Source of the DNA: Clostridia bacterium
GTDB lineage: Bacteria; Bacillota; Clostridia; Oscillospirales; QAMX01
DNA length: 41,600 nt
Assembly: GCA_017532825.1 (NCBI GenBank)
Contig: JAFXIT010000032.1
Coordinates: 1-41,600 of the forward strand
Direction of reading: 5' to 3'
In this document: positions 1 through 8,116 of the stretch, one piece after another
Layout of the letters: each line of letters opens with the position of its first letter
How positions within the stretch are numbered: the stretch's first letter is position 1
Translations under genes and position numbers: made by a program
Notes under the pieces: model-generated
What the model was told of the DNA's origin: nothing
What the model saw: the letters and a program-made list of their open reading frames with translations, nothing else
The model's database searches: none

Positions 1-937
1 CCCCGACGCCAAGGTTTACACCGATTATAAGGAACTGCTCAAGGACGAAAGCATTGACGTTGTGCATGTTCTGACCCCCAACGTGGATCACAGCTACATC
101 ACCGTGGACGCCCTGTATGCCGGCAAGCACGTTATGTGCGAAAAGCCCATGGCCATCAACGCCGAAGAGGCCAAGAAGATGCTCGAGGCTTCCAAGCGCA
201 CCGGCAAGAAGCTGACCATCGGTTATCAGAACCGTTACCGTGCCGAGTCCCTCTACCTCAAGGAAGAGTGCAAGAAGGGTACCTTCGGTGACATCTACTT
301 TGCCAAGGCTCACGCCATCCGCCGCAGAGCCGTTCCCACCTGGGGCGTATTCCTTAACGAGTACGAGCAGGGCGGCGGTCCTCTGGTCGACATCGGCACC
401 CACGCCCTCGACCTTACCCTGTGGATGATGGACAACTATAAGCCCAAGTACTGCGTCGGCACCAAGTATCACAAGCTGGCCGACGAGGCAGTCAATCAGG
501 GCAACATCTGGGGCAACTGGGATCCCGAGAAGTACACCGTTGAAGACTCCTGCTTCGGCTTCGTAGTCATGGAAAACGGCGCTACCATCTTCCTGGAATC
601 CTCCTGGGCTCTCAACACCCTCGACGTCATTGAAGCCTCCACCACCCTCTGCGGCACCCTGGCCGGCGCCGACATGCGTGGCGGCCTGCGCATCAACGGC
701 ATCTGCAACAACCGTCAGTACGTCTCCTCCCCCGACTTCAGCGCCGGCGGCGTCGCCTTCTATTCGGGAAGCGGCAACAACAGCCCCGAGGCCATCGAAG
801 CCTATCAGTGGTACAAGTCCCTGCGTGATGGCACCGACGCTTGCGTCCTGCCCGAGCAGGCCTTCACCGTTTCCGCAATACTCGACGGTATCTACAAGTC
901 CTCCATCTCCGGCGAGCCCTTCTACTTCAACAAGTAA
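1..937 (+). CDS. Gfo/Idh/MocA family oxidoreductase, 5' end outside window
   Basis: Probable cytoplasmic NAD(P)-dependent sugar or inositol dehydrogenase. The frame is open from base 2, so the N-terminal part of the Rossmann fold (GxGxxG) lies off the left edge. Visible family marks are the CEKP motif (catalytic Lys, positions about 143-154) and, later, VDIGTHALDLTLW, the D-x-x-x-H substrate-site motif of the C-terminal domain. About 312 residues are present, against a usual 330-390. Codons end heavily in C, which suggests good expression. The stop is TAA, followed by a hairpin terminator that overlaps the next gene's start. The family assignment is firm; the substrate cannot be told from sequence. 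Confidence 0.9.
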   Translation, partial: PDAKVYTDYKELLKDESIDVVHVLTPNVDHSYITVDALYAGKHVMCEKPMAINAEEAKKMLEASKRTGKKLTIGYQNRYRAESLYLKEECKKGTFGDIYFAKAHAIRRRAVPTWGVFLNEYEQGGGPLVDIGTHALDLTLWMMDNYKPKYCVGTKYHKLADEAVNQGNIWGNWDPEKYTVEDSCFGFVVMENGATIFLESSWALNTLDVIEASTTLCGTLAGADMRGGLRINGICNNRQYVSSPDFSAGGVAFYSGSGNNSPEAIEAYQWYKSLRDGTDACVLPEQAFTVSAILDGIYKSSISGEPFYFNK

Positions 938-955
938 TACCCAAGCTACCGTAAT

Positions 956-1001
956 AATCGGCCTTCCGAAGCATAGAATTGTTTCGGGAGGCTGATTTTT
1001 T
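956..1001 (+). terminator. Terminator that contains the next gene's SD
   Basis: A 15-bp stem, including two G-U pairs, joins 956-970 to 983-997 around a 12-nt loop. It is followed by six T (996-1001). The 3' arm contains GGGAGG (986-991), which is the ribosome binding site of the ATG at 1002. The element ends the oxidoreductase transcript and could mask initiation of the following gene. Confidence 0.75.
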
Positions 1002-1790
1002 ATGGGAAGATCCAATATTAAAGCCATTTTTAAAAGAAAGCTTGCACTTCCGATAGCGCTCTGCGCCGCCGTGGTGGTACTTGGAGGCGCACTGGGCCTG
1101 CGTGCCGGTCTTGCAAGCCCGACCGCCGCAGCAAGAGAGATACCTATATACTGCGTCGACAGAGACGACAAGGTCCTTTCGATAAGCTTTGATGCCGCCT
1201 GGGGCGACGAGGATACCGATGAGATACTCTCCGCCCTCTCCGAGGCGGGCGTCAAGGCGACCTTCTTCCTCGTGGGCGAGTGGGTAGACAAATATCCCCA
1301 CCGTGTCAAGCAGATATTTGAGGCGGGGCACGAGATACAAAACCATTCGGCAACACATCCGCACATGCCCAAGATAGGCCGTGATAAGATGCTTTCGGAG
1401 CTCAATATCTGCTCCGACAAGATCGAGGCTGTAACGGGTGTACGCCCAATACTCTTCCGTCCCCCCTACGGCGACTATTCAAACGACGTCATTGAGGTTG
1501 CAAGAGGTACCGGGCTCTATACCATACAGTGGGACGTAGACAGCCTTGACTGGAAGGACCTCACAGCAGGGCAGATATACGACCGTGTGGTACCCAAGGT
1601 CGGCCCCGGCTCGATAGTGCTCTTCCACAACGGCGGCAAGCATACCGCCGAAAGTCTGCCTGCCATACTTTCCGAGCTCAAGTCGCAGGGGTACACCTTT
1701 CTGACCATCTCCGAGCTTATCTACAAGGATAACTACACCGTCGACCACACCGGCCGTCAGCTCCCCCGCACCGGCGAAAACGCAGGGTAA
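1002..1790 (+). CDS. Polysaccharide deacetylase, PdaB-like
   Basis: Predicted membrane-anchored carbohydrate esterase family 4 (NodB) enzyme of 262 residues. It removes acetyl groups from cell-wall amino sugars. One N-terminal membrane segment (about 14-36) places the domain outside the membrane. CE4 motifs appear in order: SFDAAWGDE (62-70, with D64 as base and D69 as metal ligand), HSATH (115-119, metal histidines), RPPYG (153-157), DVDSLDW (178-184) and LFHN (207-210). The SFDAAWGDE form of motif 1 is typical of the PdaB/YbaN sporulation branch, which suggests a role in spore cortex or wall maturation (inference). ATG 1002 has GGGAGG ten bases upstream. The gene appears monocistronic between two hairpins. 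Confidence 0.9.
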   Translation: MGRSNIKAIFKRKLALPIALCAAVVVLGGALGLRAGLASPTAAAREIPIYCVDRDDKVLSISFDAAWGDEDTDEILSALSEAGVKATFFLVGEWVDKYPHRVKQIFEAGHEIQNHSATHPHMPKIGRDKMLSELNICSDKIEAVTGVRPILFRPPYGDYSNDVIEVARGTGLYTIQWDVDSLDWKDLTAGQIYDRVVPKVGPGSIVLFHNGGKHTAESLPAILSELKSQGYTFLTISELIYKDNYTVDHTGRQLPRTGENAG

Positions 1791-1808
1791 AAGCTTTGCA
1801 GATCGTAA

Positions 1809-1842
1809 AAAAAGAGAGAACGACAGGTCGTTCTCTCTTTTT
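1809..1842. terminator. Bidirectional terminator between pdaB-like gene and galT
   Basis: A perfect 15-bp stem (1809-1823 with 1828-1842) with loop CAGG is A-rich on one side and T-rich on the other. It can therefore end transcription of both convergent genes. Confidence 0.9.
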
Positions 1843-1844
1843 CT

Positions 1845-3356
1845 TTATCTGTTTTGGACAAACTCAATGAATCTGTCAAAGGCGGCAAGTCCCTCGGGGG
1901 TACGCTTGTAGACACCTGCGGCACGCAGACAGTCGGTAAATATCTCGCCGACCTCGTCGTCGATGATGCGGTCGATCGTCTCGGGGGTGATATCGGTACG
2001 CTTGCGGAGGGTATCGTACCAGTCACGGTGGAGCTGCAGCTTTTCATCACCGTAGAAGCCCTCGGGGTCCTCAAGCAGATAGTGCTTGACGGCGGCGAGC
2101 TCGCCTACCAGTCTTGCTGGAAGCACCGCAAGTCCCATAAGCTCGATAAGACCGATGGTCTCCTTCTTGATATGGTGAAGCTCGGCGTGGGGATGGAACA
2201 CTCCCAGCGGATGCTCCTCCGAGGTGATATTGTTACGCAGGGCAAGGTCAAGCTCGTAAAGCTCTCCCCTTCTGCGTGCGATGGGGCTTATGGTATTGTG
2301 GGGAACACCGTCGGTCTCGGCGAAGATACCTGCATCGGGGTCGGAATAGCCCCGCCATGCCGAGAGTATCTCACCTGCAAGCTCAAGCAGGCTCTCTCTG
2401 TCGGGCGAGTCAAGGCGTATGACCGAGGCGGGCCAGGCGATACGCGCGCAGGTGACGTTGTCGTAGCCCTTGACCTTGAAGGTACGCTCAGATGCTGCCT
2501 TCTCCATGGGGAAGACGTATCTTCCGCCCTGGAAGTGGTCGTGGGTCAGTATCGAACCGCCGACGATGGGAAGGTCGGCGTTTGAGCCGATGAAGTAGTG
2601 GGGGAACAGGTCCACAAAGTCGATAAGCTTTTCAAAGGTAGCCTTGCTTATCTTCATGGGCTGATGGTTGCCGTTGAGGGCGATGCAGTGCTCGTTATAG
2701 TAGGAATAGGGCGAATACTGCATAAGCCAATCCTCGCCGCCGAGAGTGATGGGAAGAACTCTGTGACTCCCCCTTGCGGCGTGGTCGAGCCGTCCCGTAT
2801 AGCCCTCGTTTTCGGCACAGAGGGGGCATGCGGGATAGGATACCGATTTTTGCTTAAGAAGAGCGGCGATGGCCACGGGGTCCTTTTCGGGCTTGGAGCA
2901 GTTTATCGTAACGTCCAGCTCACCGAACTCGCTTTGGTATTTCCACCGCAGGTCCTTTTCTATCCTCGCAACACGGATGTAATTGGTCGCCTTTGAGAAG
3001 GCGTAGTACCATTCCGTCGCCGCTTGGGGGCTCTTTTCATACTCCAGAGCAAATTTTCTTCTCACCGTGGAGGGAAAGGGCGTCAGAACCGCCATTATCT
3101 CGGTGTCAAGCAGATCCCTATACACCGGAGTATTGCTTTCGAGCTTTCCGTTTGCAAAGGCGATCTCGAGGAGATTGTCAAGTATCTCCTGGACGTCGGC
3201 AGTGTCGGGTCGGGCGATCTCCGCTTTTTTGTATTCGGGCGCACCTATAAGCGCAATTATACGGTTTGCGCAGTATATCTCGTCGTCTTTTTCTATAAGG
3301 CCGGTCTCTACCGCACGGGCAAGCAGCCTCGTTATCTCTACATTACTGTCAAGCAT
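1845..3356 (-). CDS. galT: UTP/UDP-glucose hexose-1-phosphate uridylyltransferase, class II
   Basis: Leloir-pathway enzyme that exchanges UMP between UDP-glucose and galactose-1-phosphate in the cytoplasm. Its 503 residues fit the long class II GalT of Firmicutes (about 490-510), not the 350-residue E. coli type. Visible features are a CPLC pair near the middle, a GG-SILTHDHFQGG segment carrying the active-site His motif, and typical C-terminal FHPHAELHHIKKE. ATG 3356 lies 6 bp after the galE stop, so galE-galT is one transcript driven from the promoter at 4381-4409. It ends at TAA 1847-1845, directly before a shared terminator. Confidence 0.95.
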   Translation of the reverse strand: MLDSNVEITRLLARAVETGLIEKDDEIYCANRIIALIGAPEYKKAEIARPDTADVQEILDNLLEIAFANGKLESNTPVYRDLLDTEIMAVLTPFPSTVRRKFALEYEKSPQAATEWYYAFSKATNYIRVARIEKDLRWKYQSEFGELDVTINCSKPEKDPVAIAALLKQKSVSYPACPLCAENEGYTGRLDHAARGSHRVLPITLGGEDWLMQYSPYSYYNEHCIALNGNHQPMKISKATFEKLIDFVDLFPHYFIGSNADLPIVGGSILTHDHFQGGRYVFPMEKAASERTFKVKGYDNVTCARIAWPASVIRLDSPDRESLLELAGEILSAWRGYSDPDAGIFAETDGVPHNTISPIARRRGELYELDLALRNNITSEEHPLGVFHPHAELHHIKKETIGLIELMGLAVLPARLVGELAAVKHYLLEDPEGFYGDEKLQLHRDWYDTLRKRTDITPETIDRIIDDEVGEIFTDCLRAAGVYKRTPEGLAAFDRFIEFVQNR

Positions 3357-3362
3357 TATGCT

Positions 3363-4349
3363 TTACACTCCAAATCCGTTGGGATGTGAGCTGTGCCAGC
3401 GCCATGCATCGGCGATTATCTCCTTGACGGAGGTCTTTTCGGGCTTGAAGCCCAGAGCGTTTGCCACCTTGGAGGCGTTTGCGACCAATCTTGCGGGGTC
3501 GCCTGCTCTGCGGGGCTGAATCTCGGCAGGGATGGGATGACCTGTGACCTCACGGGCTGCCTCGACCATCTCCTTGACCGAGTAGCCGCCGCCGCTTGCA
3601 AGGTTGAACGCATCGCTCTTGCCGCCGCCGATGAGGTGCTCAAGGGCCATTGCGTGGGCTCTTGCGAGGTCGCAGACGTGGACGTAGTCACGAATGCAGG
3701 TGCCGTCGGGTGTGGGATAATCGTCTCCGAAGATGGAGAGCTTTTCACGCTTTTTAAGCGGTACCTGAAGGATTATGGGAATGAGGTGGGTCTCGGGGGA
3801 ATGGTCCTCACCTATCGTACCCTCGGGGTCTGCACCTGCGACGTTGAAGTAGCGCAGAGCGACGTGGCGCATACCGTAGGCCTTGTCGCACCACTTCATC
3901 ATCTTTTCCATGGAGAGCTTGGTCTCACCGTAGGTGTTGGTCGGCTCCTTGGGAATATCCTCGGTTATCATATCGGTCTGAGCCTCGCCGTAGACTGCGG
4001 CGGTGGAGGAGAATATGATCTTATCGACGTCGGCACGGAGCATAGAGGAAAGAAGCACCTCGGTGCCGTGGACGTTGTTATTGTAGTACTTCAGCGGATC
4101 GGTCATGCTTTCGCCGACCAGAGAGCAGGCGGCAAAGTGTATGACCGCCTCGGCACCCGACTCCTTGAAGACCTTGGTCATAAACTCTCCGTCACGGATG
4201 TCGCCCTCGAAGAAACGAGCGTCCTTGCCAACGCTTGCACGGTGGCCTGTGCAGAGGTTGTCCACAACGCCGACCTCGTAGCCGCGCTTTAGAAGTTCCT
4301 TTACGCAATGGCTGCCTACGTATCCGGCGCCGCCGGTAACTATGATCAT
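3363..4349 (-). CDS. galE: UDP-glucose 4-epimerase
   Basis: Extended short-chain dehydrogenase that interconverts UDP-galactose and UDP-glucose using bound NAD. The 328-residue length is standard. The NAD-binding motif TGGAGYVGSH is at residues 5-14. The catalytic triad is visible as SST (114-116) and Y140-x3-K144 in NTYGETK. ATG 4349 is preceded by AGGAGC. It is first in the galE-galT operon, so the pair supports galactose use and supplies UDP-galactose. This gives a possible donor for the surface-glycan genes at 21.8-31 kb (inference). Confidence 0.96.
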   Translation of the reverse strand: MIIVTGGAGYVGSHCVKELLKRGYEVGVVDNLCTGHRASVGKDARFFEGDIRDGEFMTKVFKESGAEAVIHFAACSLVGESMTDPLKYYNNNVHGTEVLLSSMLRADVDKIIFSSTAAVYGEAQTDMITEDIPKEPTNTYGETKLSMEKMMKWCDKAYGMRHVALRYFNVAGADPEGTIGEDHSPETHLIPIILQVPLKKREKLSIFGDDYPTPDGTCIRDYVHVCDLARAHAMALEHLIGGGKSDAFNLASGGGYSVKEMVEAAREVTGHPIPAEIQPRRAGDPARLVANASKVANALGFKPEKTSVKEIIADAWRWHSSHPNGFGV

Positions 4350-4380
4350 ATCTCTCAGCTCCTATTATATTTCTTACATT

Positions 4381-4409
4381 ATTATATTACATTTCGACAT
4401 TATTCGCAA
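4381..4409 (-). promoter_or_regulatory. Promoter of galE-galT
   Basis: On the minus strand TTGCGA (4409-4404) and TATAAT (4386-4381) are separated by 17 bp, about 32 bp upstream of the galE start. The -35 lies just beyond the copA stop codon. Confidence 0.7.
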
Positions 4410-6685
4410 CCGTTATTTTTACCGATATTGCCCGGCAAAACGACACTTTTTCGTCTGAAATCCTGCTTTGATGAGTGCAGGTCGAAAAGATTGAGCCGCA
4501 GGGCGTTCATCACCACGCAGATGCTCGAGAGGCTCATCGCCGCCGCACCTATCATGGGGTTGAGGGTCAGACCGTTTATCGGTATGAGCGCACCTGCCGC
4601 GATCGGTATTCCCAGGCAGTTGTAAAAGAACGCCCAAAAGAGGTTTTCCTTTATGTTCAGCACTACCCGACGGGAAAGTCTTATTGCCGAGGGCAGGTCG
4701 GTAAGCTCGGAGTGCATCAGCACCACGTCGGCCGCCTCTATGGCAACGTCGGTCCCCGCTCCTATGGCAATACCTACGTCGGCACGGGCAAGTGCGGGAG
4801 CGTCGTTTATACCGTCGCCGACCATCACCGTTCTGCCATATTCGGAAAGGCGGCGTATTATCTCCTCCTTGCCGCCCGGAAGAAGGTCTGCCTCCACATG
4901 CTCCACCCCTGCCGTTTTTGCCACGGCAACCGCCGTGCGGCGGTTGTCACCCGTGAGCATAACGGTGGTGATGCCCATATTTTTAAGCTCGGCTACCGCC
5001 CTGACACTCTCGGGACGGACGGTGTCGGCAACGGCGATGATGCCCAAAAGCCGTCCCCCAAGGGCAAAGCACAGAGGTGTTTTCCCCTCCGAAGCAAGCT
5101 TCTCTGCGGTCTTTTCCAAGGCCGATGAGTCTACCCCCTCGCCCCTCATAAGGGCAAGATTTCCGCCGAGGGCGGTCTCTCCCCCGACGGTACCTCTGAC
5201 ACCGTTTCCCGGCATTGCGGCAAATCCGTCAACCCGCATCGGCTCGACCCCACGCTCTGCGGCGTAGGCTGTCACGGCACGAGCAAGGGGGTGCTCGCTG
5301 TTTACCTCAAGTCCCAAGGCCACACTTAAAAGCTCGTCCTCGTCTCCATCGGCCGTAACGACGTCGGTCACCGACGGGTTGCCGCTTGTAAGTGTGCCGG
5401 TCTTGTCAATGAGTGCTATCTCGCTGTGTCCTGCCGCCTCGAGCGCGGCGGCGGTCTTGAAAAGTATACCCTTTTTTGCGCCGATACCCGTGCCTGCCAT
5501 GACCGCAACGGGGGTTGCAAGTCCCATGGCGCAGGGACAGCTTATTACCAGCACGCTGACCGCCCTTGCAAGGGCAAAGCCGAAGCTCTCCCCTGCGGCA
5601 AGCCATATCCCGAAGGTCACTGCGGCGATGGCCATTACCGTCGGCACAAATACCCGAGAGACTCTGTCGGCAAGACGTGCTATGGGTGCTTTGGAGGCGG
5701 AGGCGTTTTCGACGAGGGCTATTATACGTCCCAGCGCAGTTTCGCCGCCGACACCCGTCGCCCTGCAGACAAGGTGTCCGTTTGCGTTTACCGTTGCGGC
5801 AGATACGGGGCTTCCCTCTGCCTTGTCTATCGGCAGGCTCTCGCCCGTAAGGGCGGACTCGTCGACCGAGCTCTCACCCGATACGACCACGCCGTCGGCG
5901 GGTATGCTCTCACCCGGGCGCACCGAAAAGAGGTCTCCGATGACCAGCTCCTCTATTGGAACGACCGTTTCTTCGCCGTCACGGATCACCCTTGCGGTCT
6001 TTGGCGCAAGGTCCATAAGCGCTCTCACGGCCGAGGCTGTGCGACCCTTGCTGACCGCCTCGAGGAGCTTGCCGAGGGTTATCAGGGTAAGTATCATCGC
6101 CGCCGACTCAAAATACAGGTCGTGGAGGAGGTGTGCGGAATGCTCACCGTCTACAAATATTCTGACCGACACCGCCACGCTGTAAAGCCAGCTTGCGCCG
6201 CTTCCGAGGGATACGAGGGTATCCATGCTCGGCGCACGGTGGATAAGGCTTTTTGCTCCGTTTATGAAAAATCTGCGGTTGATGACCATCACCGCAAGGG
6301 AGAGTATCCCCTCGATGAGGGCAAGCAGGGCAGGCTATGCGATCCACCTGGGCAGAGGCCAGGACAGCATAACGTGTCCCATTGATATATACATAAGGGG
6401 AAGCAGAAGCAAGACAGATGCAATGAGGATACCTACAAGCTTCCCCGTCTCGCCCTTTTCGGGCTTTTGAGAGTCCTTTGCCGGACGTGCTCCGTAGCCT
6501 GCCGCCTTTACCGCCTTGCATATTCCCTCGGCGGTCGCAGGCTCGGAAAAGCTGACCGTCATAGAGTTTGTAAGCAGGCTGACGCTGACGCTCTCTACTC
6601 CCTCTACCGCCGACACCGCACGCTCGACGTGTCCGCTGCAGACGGCGCAGGACATTCCCTTTACGTCAAATTTTTCGTTTTTCAT
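4400..6685 (-). pseudogene. copA: Cu(I)-translocating P1B-type ATPase interrupted by an in-frame TAG
   Basis: Copper-export ATPase. The reading frame is the same from ATG 6685 to TAA 4402-4400 (762 codons, a normal length for one heavy-metal domain), but codon 117 is TAG (6337-6335). Before it lie the HMA domain with GMSCAVC (C13, C16), a linker and the first membrane segment. After it the same frame resumes with [19 protein letters not shown] and the rest of the pump: TGES actuator motif, CPC in [11 protein letters not shown] (about 383-385), DKTGTLT phosphorylation site (D about 427), [12 protein letters not shown], and the C-terminal YN and MSLSS copper motifs. A CAG to TAG change (Gln) would explain it. 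Restart could occur at GTG 6292, giving a 630-residue protein lacking the HMA domain and first helices. Confidence 0.9.
6335..6337 (-). other. Internal amber codon in copA
   Basis: TAG in frame between ...PLPRWIA and PALLALIEG.... Both sides match CopA in one frame, so this is a nonsense change and not a frameshift. Confidence 0.9.
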
Positions 6686-6715
6686 CCCGAGCCTCCCGTT
6701 TTCTTTTTTATTTTA

Positions 6716-6745
6716 ATTATATACCCTCTGAGGGGTATTTTACAA
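6716..6745 (-). promoter_or_regulatory. copA promoter with CsoR-type operator
   Basis: On the minus strand TTGTAA (6745-6740) and TATAAT (6721-6716) are separated by 18 bp. The spacer is almost filled by ATACCC-N6-GGGTAT (6721-6738), the pseudopalindrome typical of copper-sensing CsoR repressors. Cu(I) would release the repressor and switch copA on (established for CsoR; inferred here). No csoR gene is in this window. Confidence 0.7.
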
Positions 6746-6796
6746 GAACTTTTGCATTTTTGAAAAAATGTGCGTTTTGATATATATATATATATA

Positions 6797-6825
6797 TTGA
6801 CTTAATACGGCGTTTTTGTTATTAT
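6797..6825 (+). promoter_or_regulatory. Promoter of the lipoprotein gene at 6881
   Basis: TTGACT (6797-6802), 17 bp, TATTAT (6820-6825). An alternating (AT)n tract lies just upstream (about 6780-6796) between the divergent promoters. The leader holds a 7-bp hairpin with a 3-nt loop (6836-6852). Confidence 0.7.
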
Positions 6826-6880
6826 ATTGGTGAAAGCACACCGTCGGTGTGCAAAATAACGACAGAAAGAAGGTATCCGT

Positions 6881-7618
6881 ATGAAGTTTAAAATGACCGT
6901 GATCCTATCACTCCTGCTCTTGCTATTGTCCCTTGTTCTTGCGGCCTGCGGCGGCAACGGACGACCTTCCGAGACGACGGCCGCACCGAGTACGCCGGCG
7001 GCTTCCACTGCGGCTCCGAGCACGACGACCGGCTCCGAGGGTGGAACGTCCTCGAACAGTTCCGCAACTGCGGATCCTACGGCTACCACGGCGCAGACCG
7101 ACGTCATTTCGTTGTGGCTTGAAGAGTTTGCTGCGAAAAGGTTCCCTGCCGACATCGTCGACGATCCCGAAGCGCTTGCCCGGATCATTGCCGAGCATAT
7201 AAAGCGTCTTGTAGAGCTTCCGCAGGGTGAAATGGCAAACGCCCTTTACAACAGCAGTACCCTTATCGGGTGGAGCAATATCTGCTACACAAACGGCGAT
7301 GCTGACATTACTGACGGCAGCGAATTTATGATAGCGGTGATATACCGCCGCCTTGCAAATGACCAAAATAATCCGACAAACTCTCTGCCGCTTGACGTCT
7401 ACGGCCTTATTGCCGAGGGCGAGCTTGAAGGCTGGCTGATATGTCAGAGTTATTACCACTTCGATAGGAACGACGACGGCAGCTGGAGCTTTGATTGGTA
7501 CAGAAACTACGCACACATGGGTGACACTTATACAAAATTTTTCACCGACGACCCTGCCGTTGAATACTACCGAAACGGAGTCAGGGATGAGTTTGGTAAC
7601 ATTACTCTGCCCTCTTGA
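6881..7618 (+). CDS. Predicted lipoprotein, unknown function
   Basis: A protein of 245 residues that I do not recognise. It has a type II signal peptide with lipobox VLAAC (Cys about 23), so it should be lipid-anchored on the outer face of the membrane. A Ser/Thr/Ala/Pro-rich spacer follows (about 28-70, with PSETT after the Cys), then a folded-looking domain rich in Trp, Tyr and Asp (about 75-245). SD AAGAAGG precedes ATG 6881. It stands alone: its own promoter lies divergent from copA, with a strong terminator behind. The spacer style is shared with the two DHHW proteins at 28.3-31.2 kb. Nothing else suggests a function. Confidence 0.8.
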   Translation: MKFKMTVILSLLLLLLSLVLAACGGNGRPSETTAAPSTPAASTAAPSTTTGSEGGTSSNSSATADPTATTAQTDVISLWLEEFAAKRFPADIVDDPEALARIIAEHIKRLVELPQGEMANALYNSSTLIGWSNICYTNGDADITDGSEFMIAVIYRRLANDQNNPTNSLPLDVYGLIAEGELEGWLICQSYYHFDRNDDGSWSFDWYRNYAHMGDTYTKFFTDDPAVEYYRNGVRDEFGNITLPS

Positions 7619-7622
7619 CAGC

Positions 7623-7656
7623 AAAAAACACCGTGCCCGAGAGCACGGTGTTTTTT
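7623..7656. terminator. Bidirectional terminator
   Basis: A perfect 14-bp stem (7623-7636 with 7643-7656), A6 on the left and T6 on the right. It lies between the lipoprotein gene and the XRE regulator gene, which converge here. Confidence 0.9.
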
Positions 7657-7661
7657 CTTCA

Positions 7662-7904
7662 TCATACACCCAGCAGCTCGTCTATGCTTTTTCCGAGCGT
7701 CTTTGATAGGTACAAAAGCTCGATATCGGTAACGAAGCGCTGTCCAGATTCCATTCTCTGTATCGCATTCTTATCAACGTCCAACCCAGCAAGCTGAAGC
7801 TCATCTGCAAGCGCCCTTTGGGAGAGTTTCATCTCCTTGCGAAAGCAAGCTATATTTTCTCCGCATATATTATTCTTTCCAGCAGCTGTCTTGTTCCTAA
7901 ACAT
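7662..7904 (-). CDS. XRE-family helix-turn-helix regulator
   Basis: A small one-domain DNA-binding protein of 80 residues. The Cro/cI-type helix-turn-helix runs over about residues 15-65: ENIACFRKEMKLSQRALADEL, then the recognition region DKNAIQRMESGQRFVTD, closing with LSKTLGKSIDELLGV. There is no second domain, so no ligand can be proposed. I chose ATG 7904 because GGGG stands seven bases before it; ATG 7916 adds MGIK but has no SD. Two TGACA/TGTCA palindromes upstream (7919-7937, 7972-7990) are the obvious candidate operators for this protein, implying autoregulation and control of the outward promoter between them. Confidence 0.85.
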   Translation of the reverse strand: MFRNKTAAGKNNICGENIACFRKEMKLSQRALADELQLAGLDVDKNAIQRMESGQRFVTDIELLYLSKTLGKSIDELLGV

Positions 7905-7918
7905 TTTAATCCCCATTT

Positions 7919-7937
7919 TGACATTTAGTACTTGTCA
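7919..7937. promoter_or_regulatory. Palindromic operator candidate 1
   Basis: TGACATTTAGTACTTGTCA, arms TGACA/TGTCA, lies directly upstream of the XRE gene. It includes the -35 (TTGTCA) of the rightward promoter. Confidence 0.6.
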
Positions 7938-7960
7938 CGTAGAAGATTATATGTTATAAT
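7932..7960 (+). promoter_or_regulatory. Rightward promoter between the two operators
   Basis: TTGTCA (7932-7937), 17-bp spacer, TATAAT (7955-7960) with an extended TG-T before the -10. No known gene lies to its right before the terminator at 8074-8105. Confidence 0.65.
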
Positions 7961-7971
7961 TGCATCGATAA

Positions 7972-7990
7972 TGACATTTGCTAAATGTCA
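7972..7990. promoter_or_regulatory. Palindromic operator candidate 2
   Basis: TGACATTTGCTAAATGTCA, with 8-bp arms around a 3-nt centre. It shares TGACATTT with operator 1; the two centres are 53 bp apart. Confidence 0.6.
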
Positions 7991-8073
7991 AATTAGGCTA
8001 GCTAAAAATTTTTCTCTCGAAGGACTAAACCAATACAACAAAAGAGATACCTAACGCGTAGTTGTCACACCAA

Positions 8074-8105
8074 AAAACACCGCACCCTCTCGGGTACGGT
8101 GTTTT
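8074..8105. terminator. Terminator of the arg operon
   Basis: A 14-position stem with one C/A mismatch (8074-8087 with 8092-8105) and loop TCTC. The minus-strand product ends in six U (8077-8072). The plus side is also T-rich, so it may serve the short rightward transcript too. Confidence 0.85.
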
Positions 8106-8116
8106 ACTTTTTCTTT

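Larger units (their letters stand above)
7967..8105 (+). ncRNA. Candidate short transcript (sRNA or 27-codon ORF)
   Basis: Start predicted 6-8 bases after the -10 at 7955-7960; end at the hairpin 8074-8105, which is followed by T-rich sequence. The roughly 140-nt product could be an untranslated RNA. Alternatively it could encode the 27-residue frame 7971-8054 (MTFAKCQIRLAK...NKRDT), whose ATG would be almost leaderless and has no SD. Operator 2 covers the first bases of the transcript. This is inference from promoter and terminator placement only. Confidence 0.35.

Noticed and set aside
6335..6337. Reassigned TAG codon (recoding) to explain the copA interruption
   Set aside because: argC, the MBOAT gene, bioY and nnr all end at TAG exactly where their families end, so TAG is a normal stop here.
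5426..6385. Plus-strand frame of 319 codons opposite copA
   Set aside because: Shadow of the ATPase gene; charged, Cys/Tyr-rich translation without family signals.
6780..6797. Alternating (AT)n tract as a mobile-element target or phase-variable repeat
   Set aside because: It is short and lies upstream of a good promoter; nothing shows insertion or a matching repeat elsewhere in the window.
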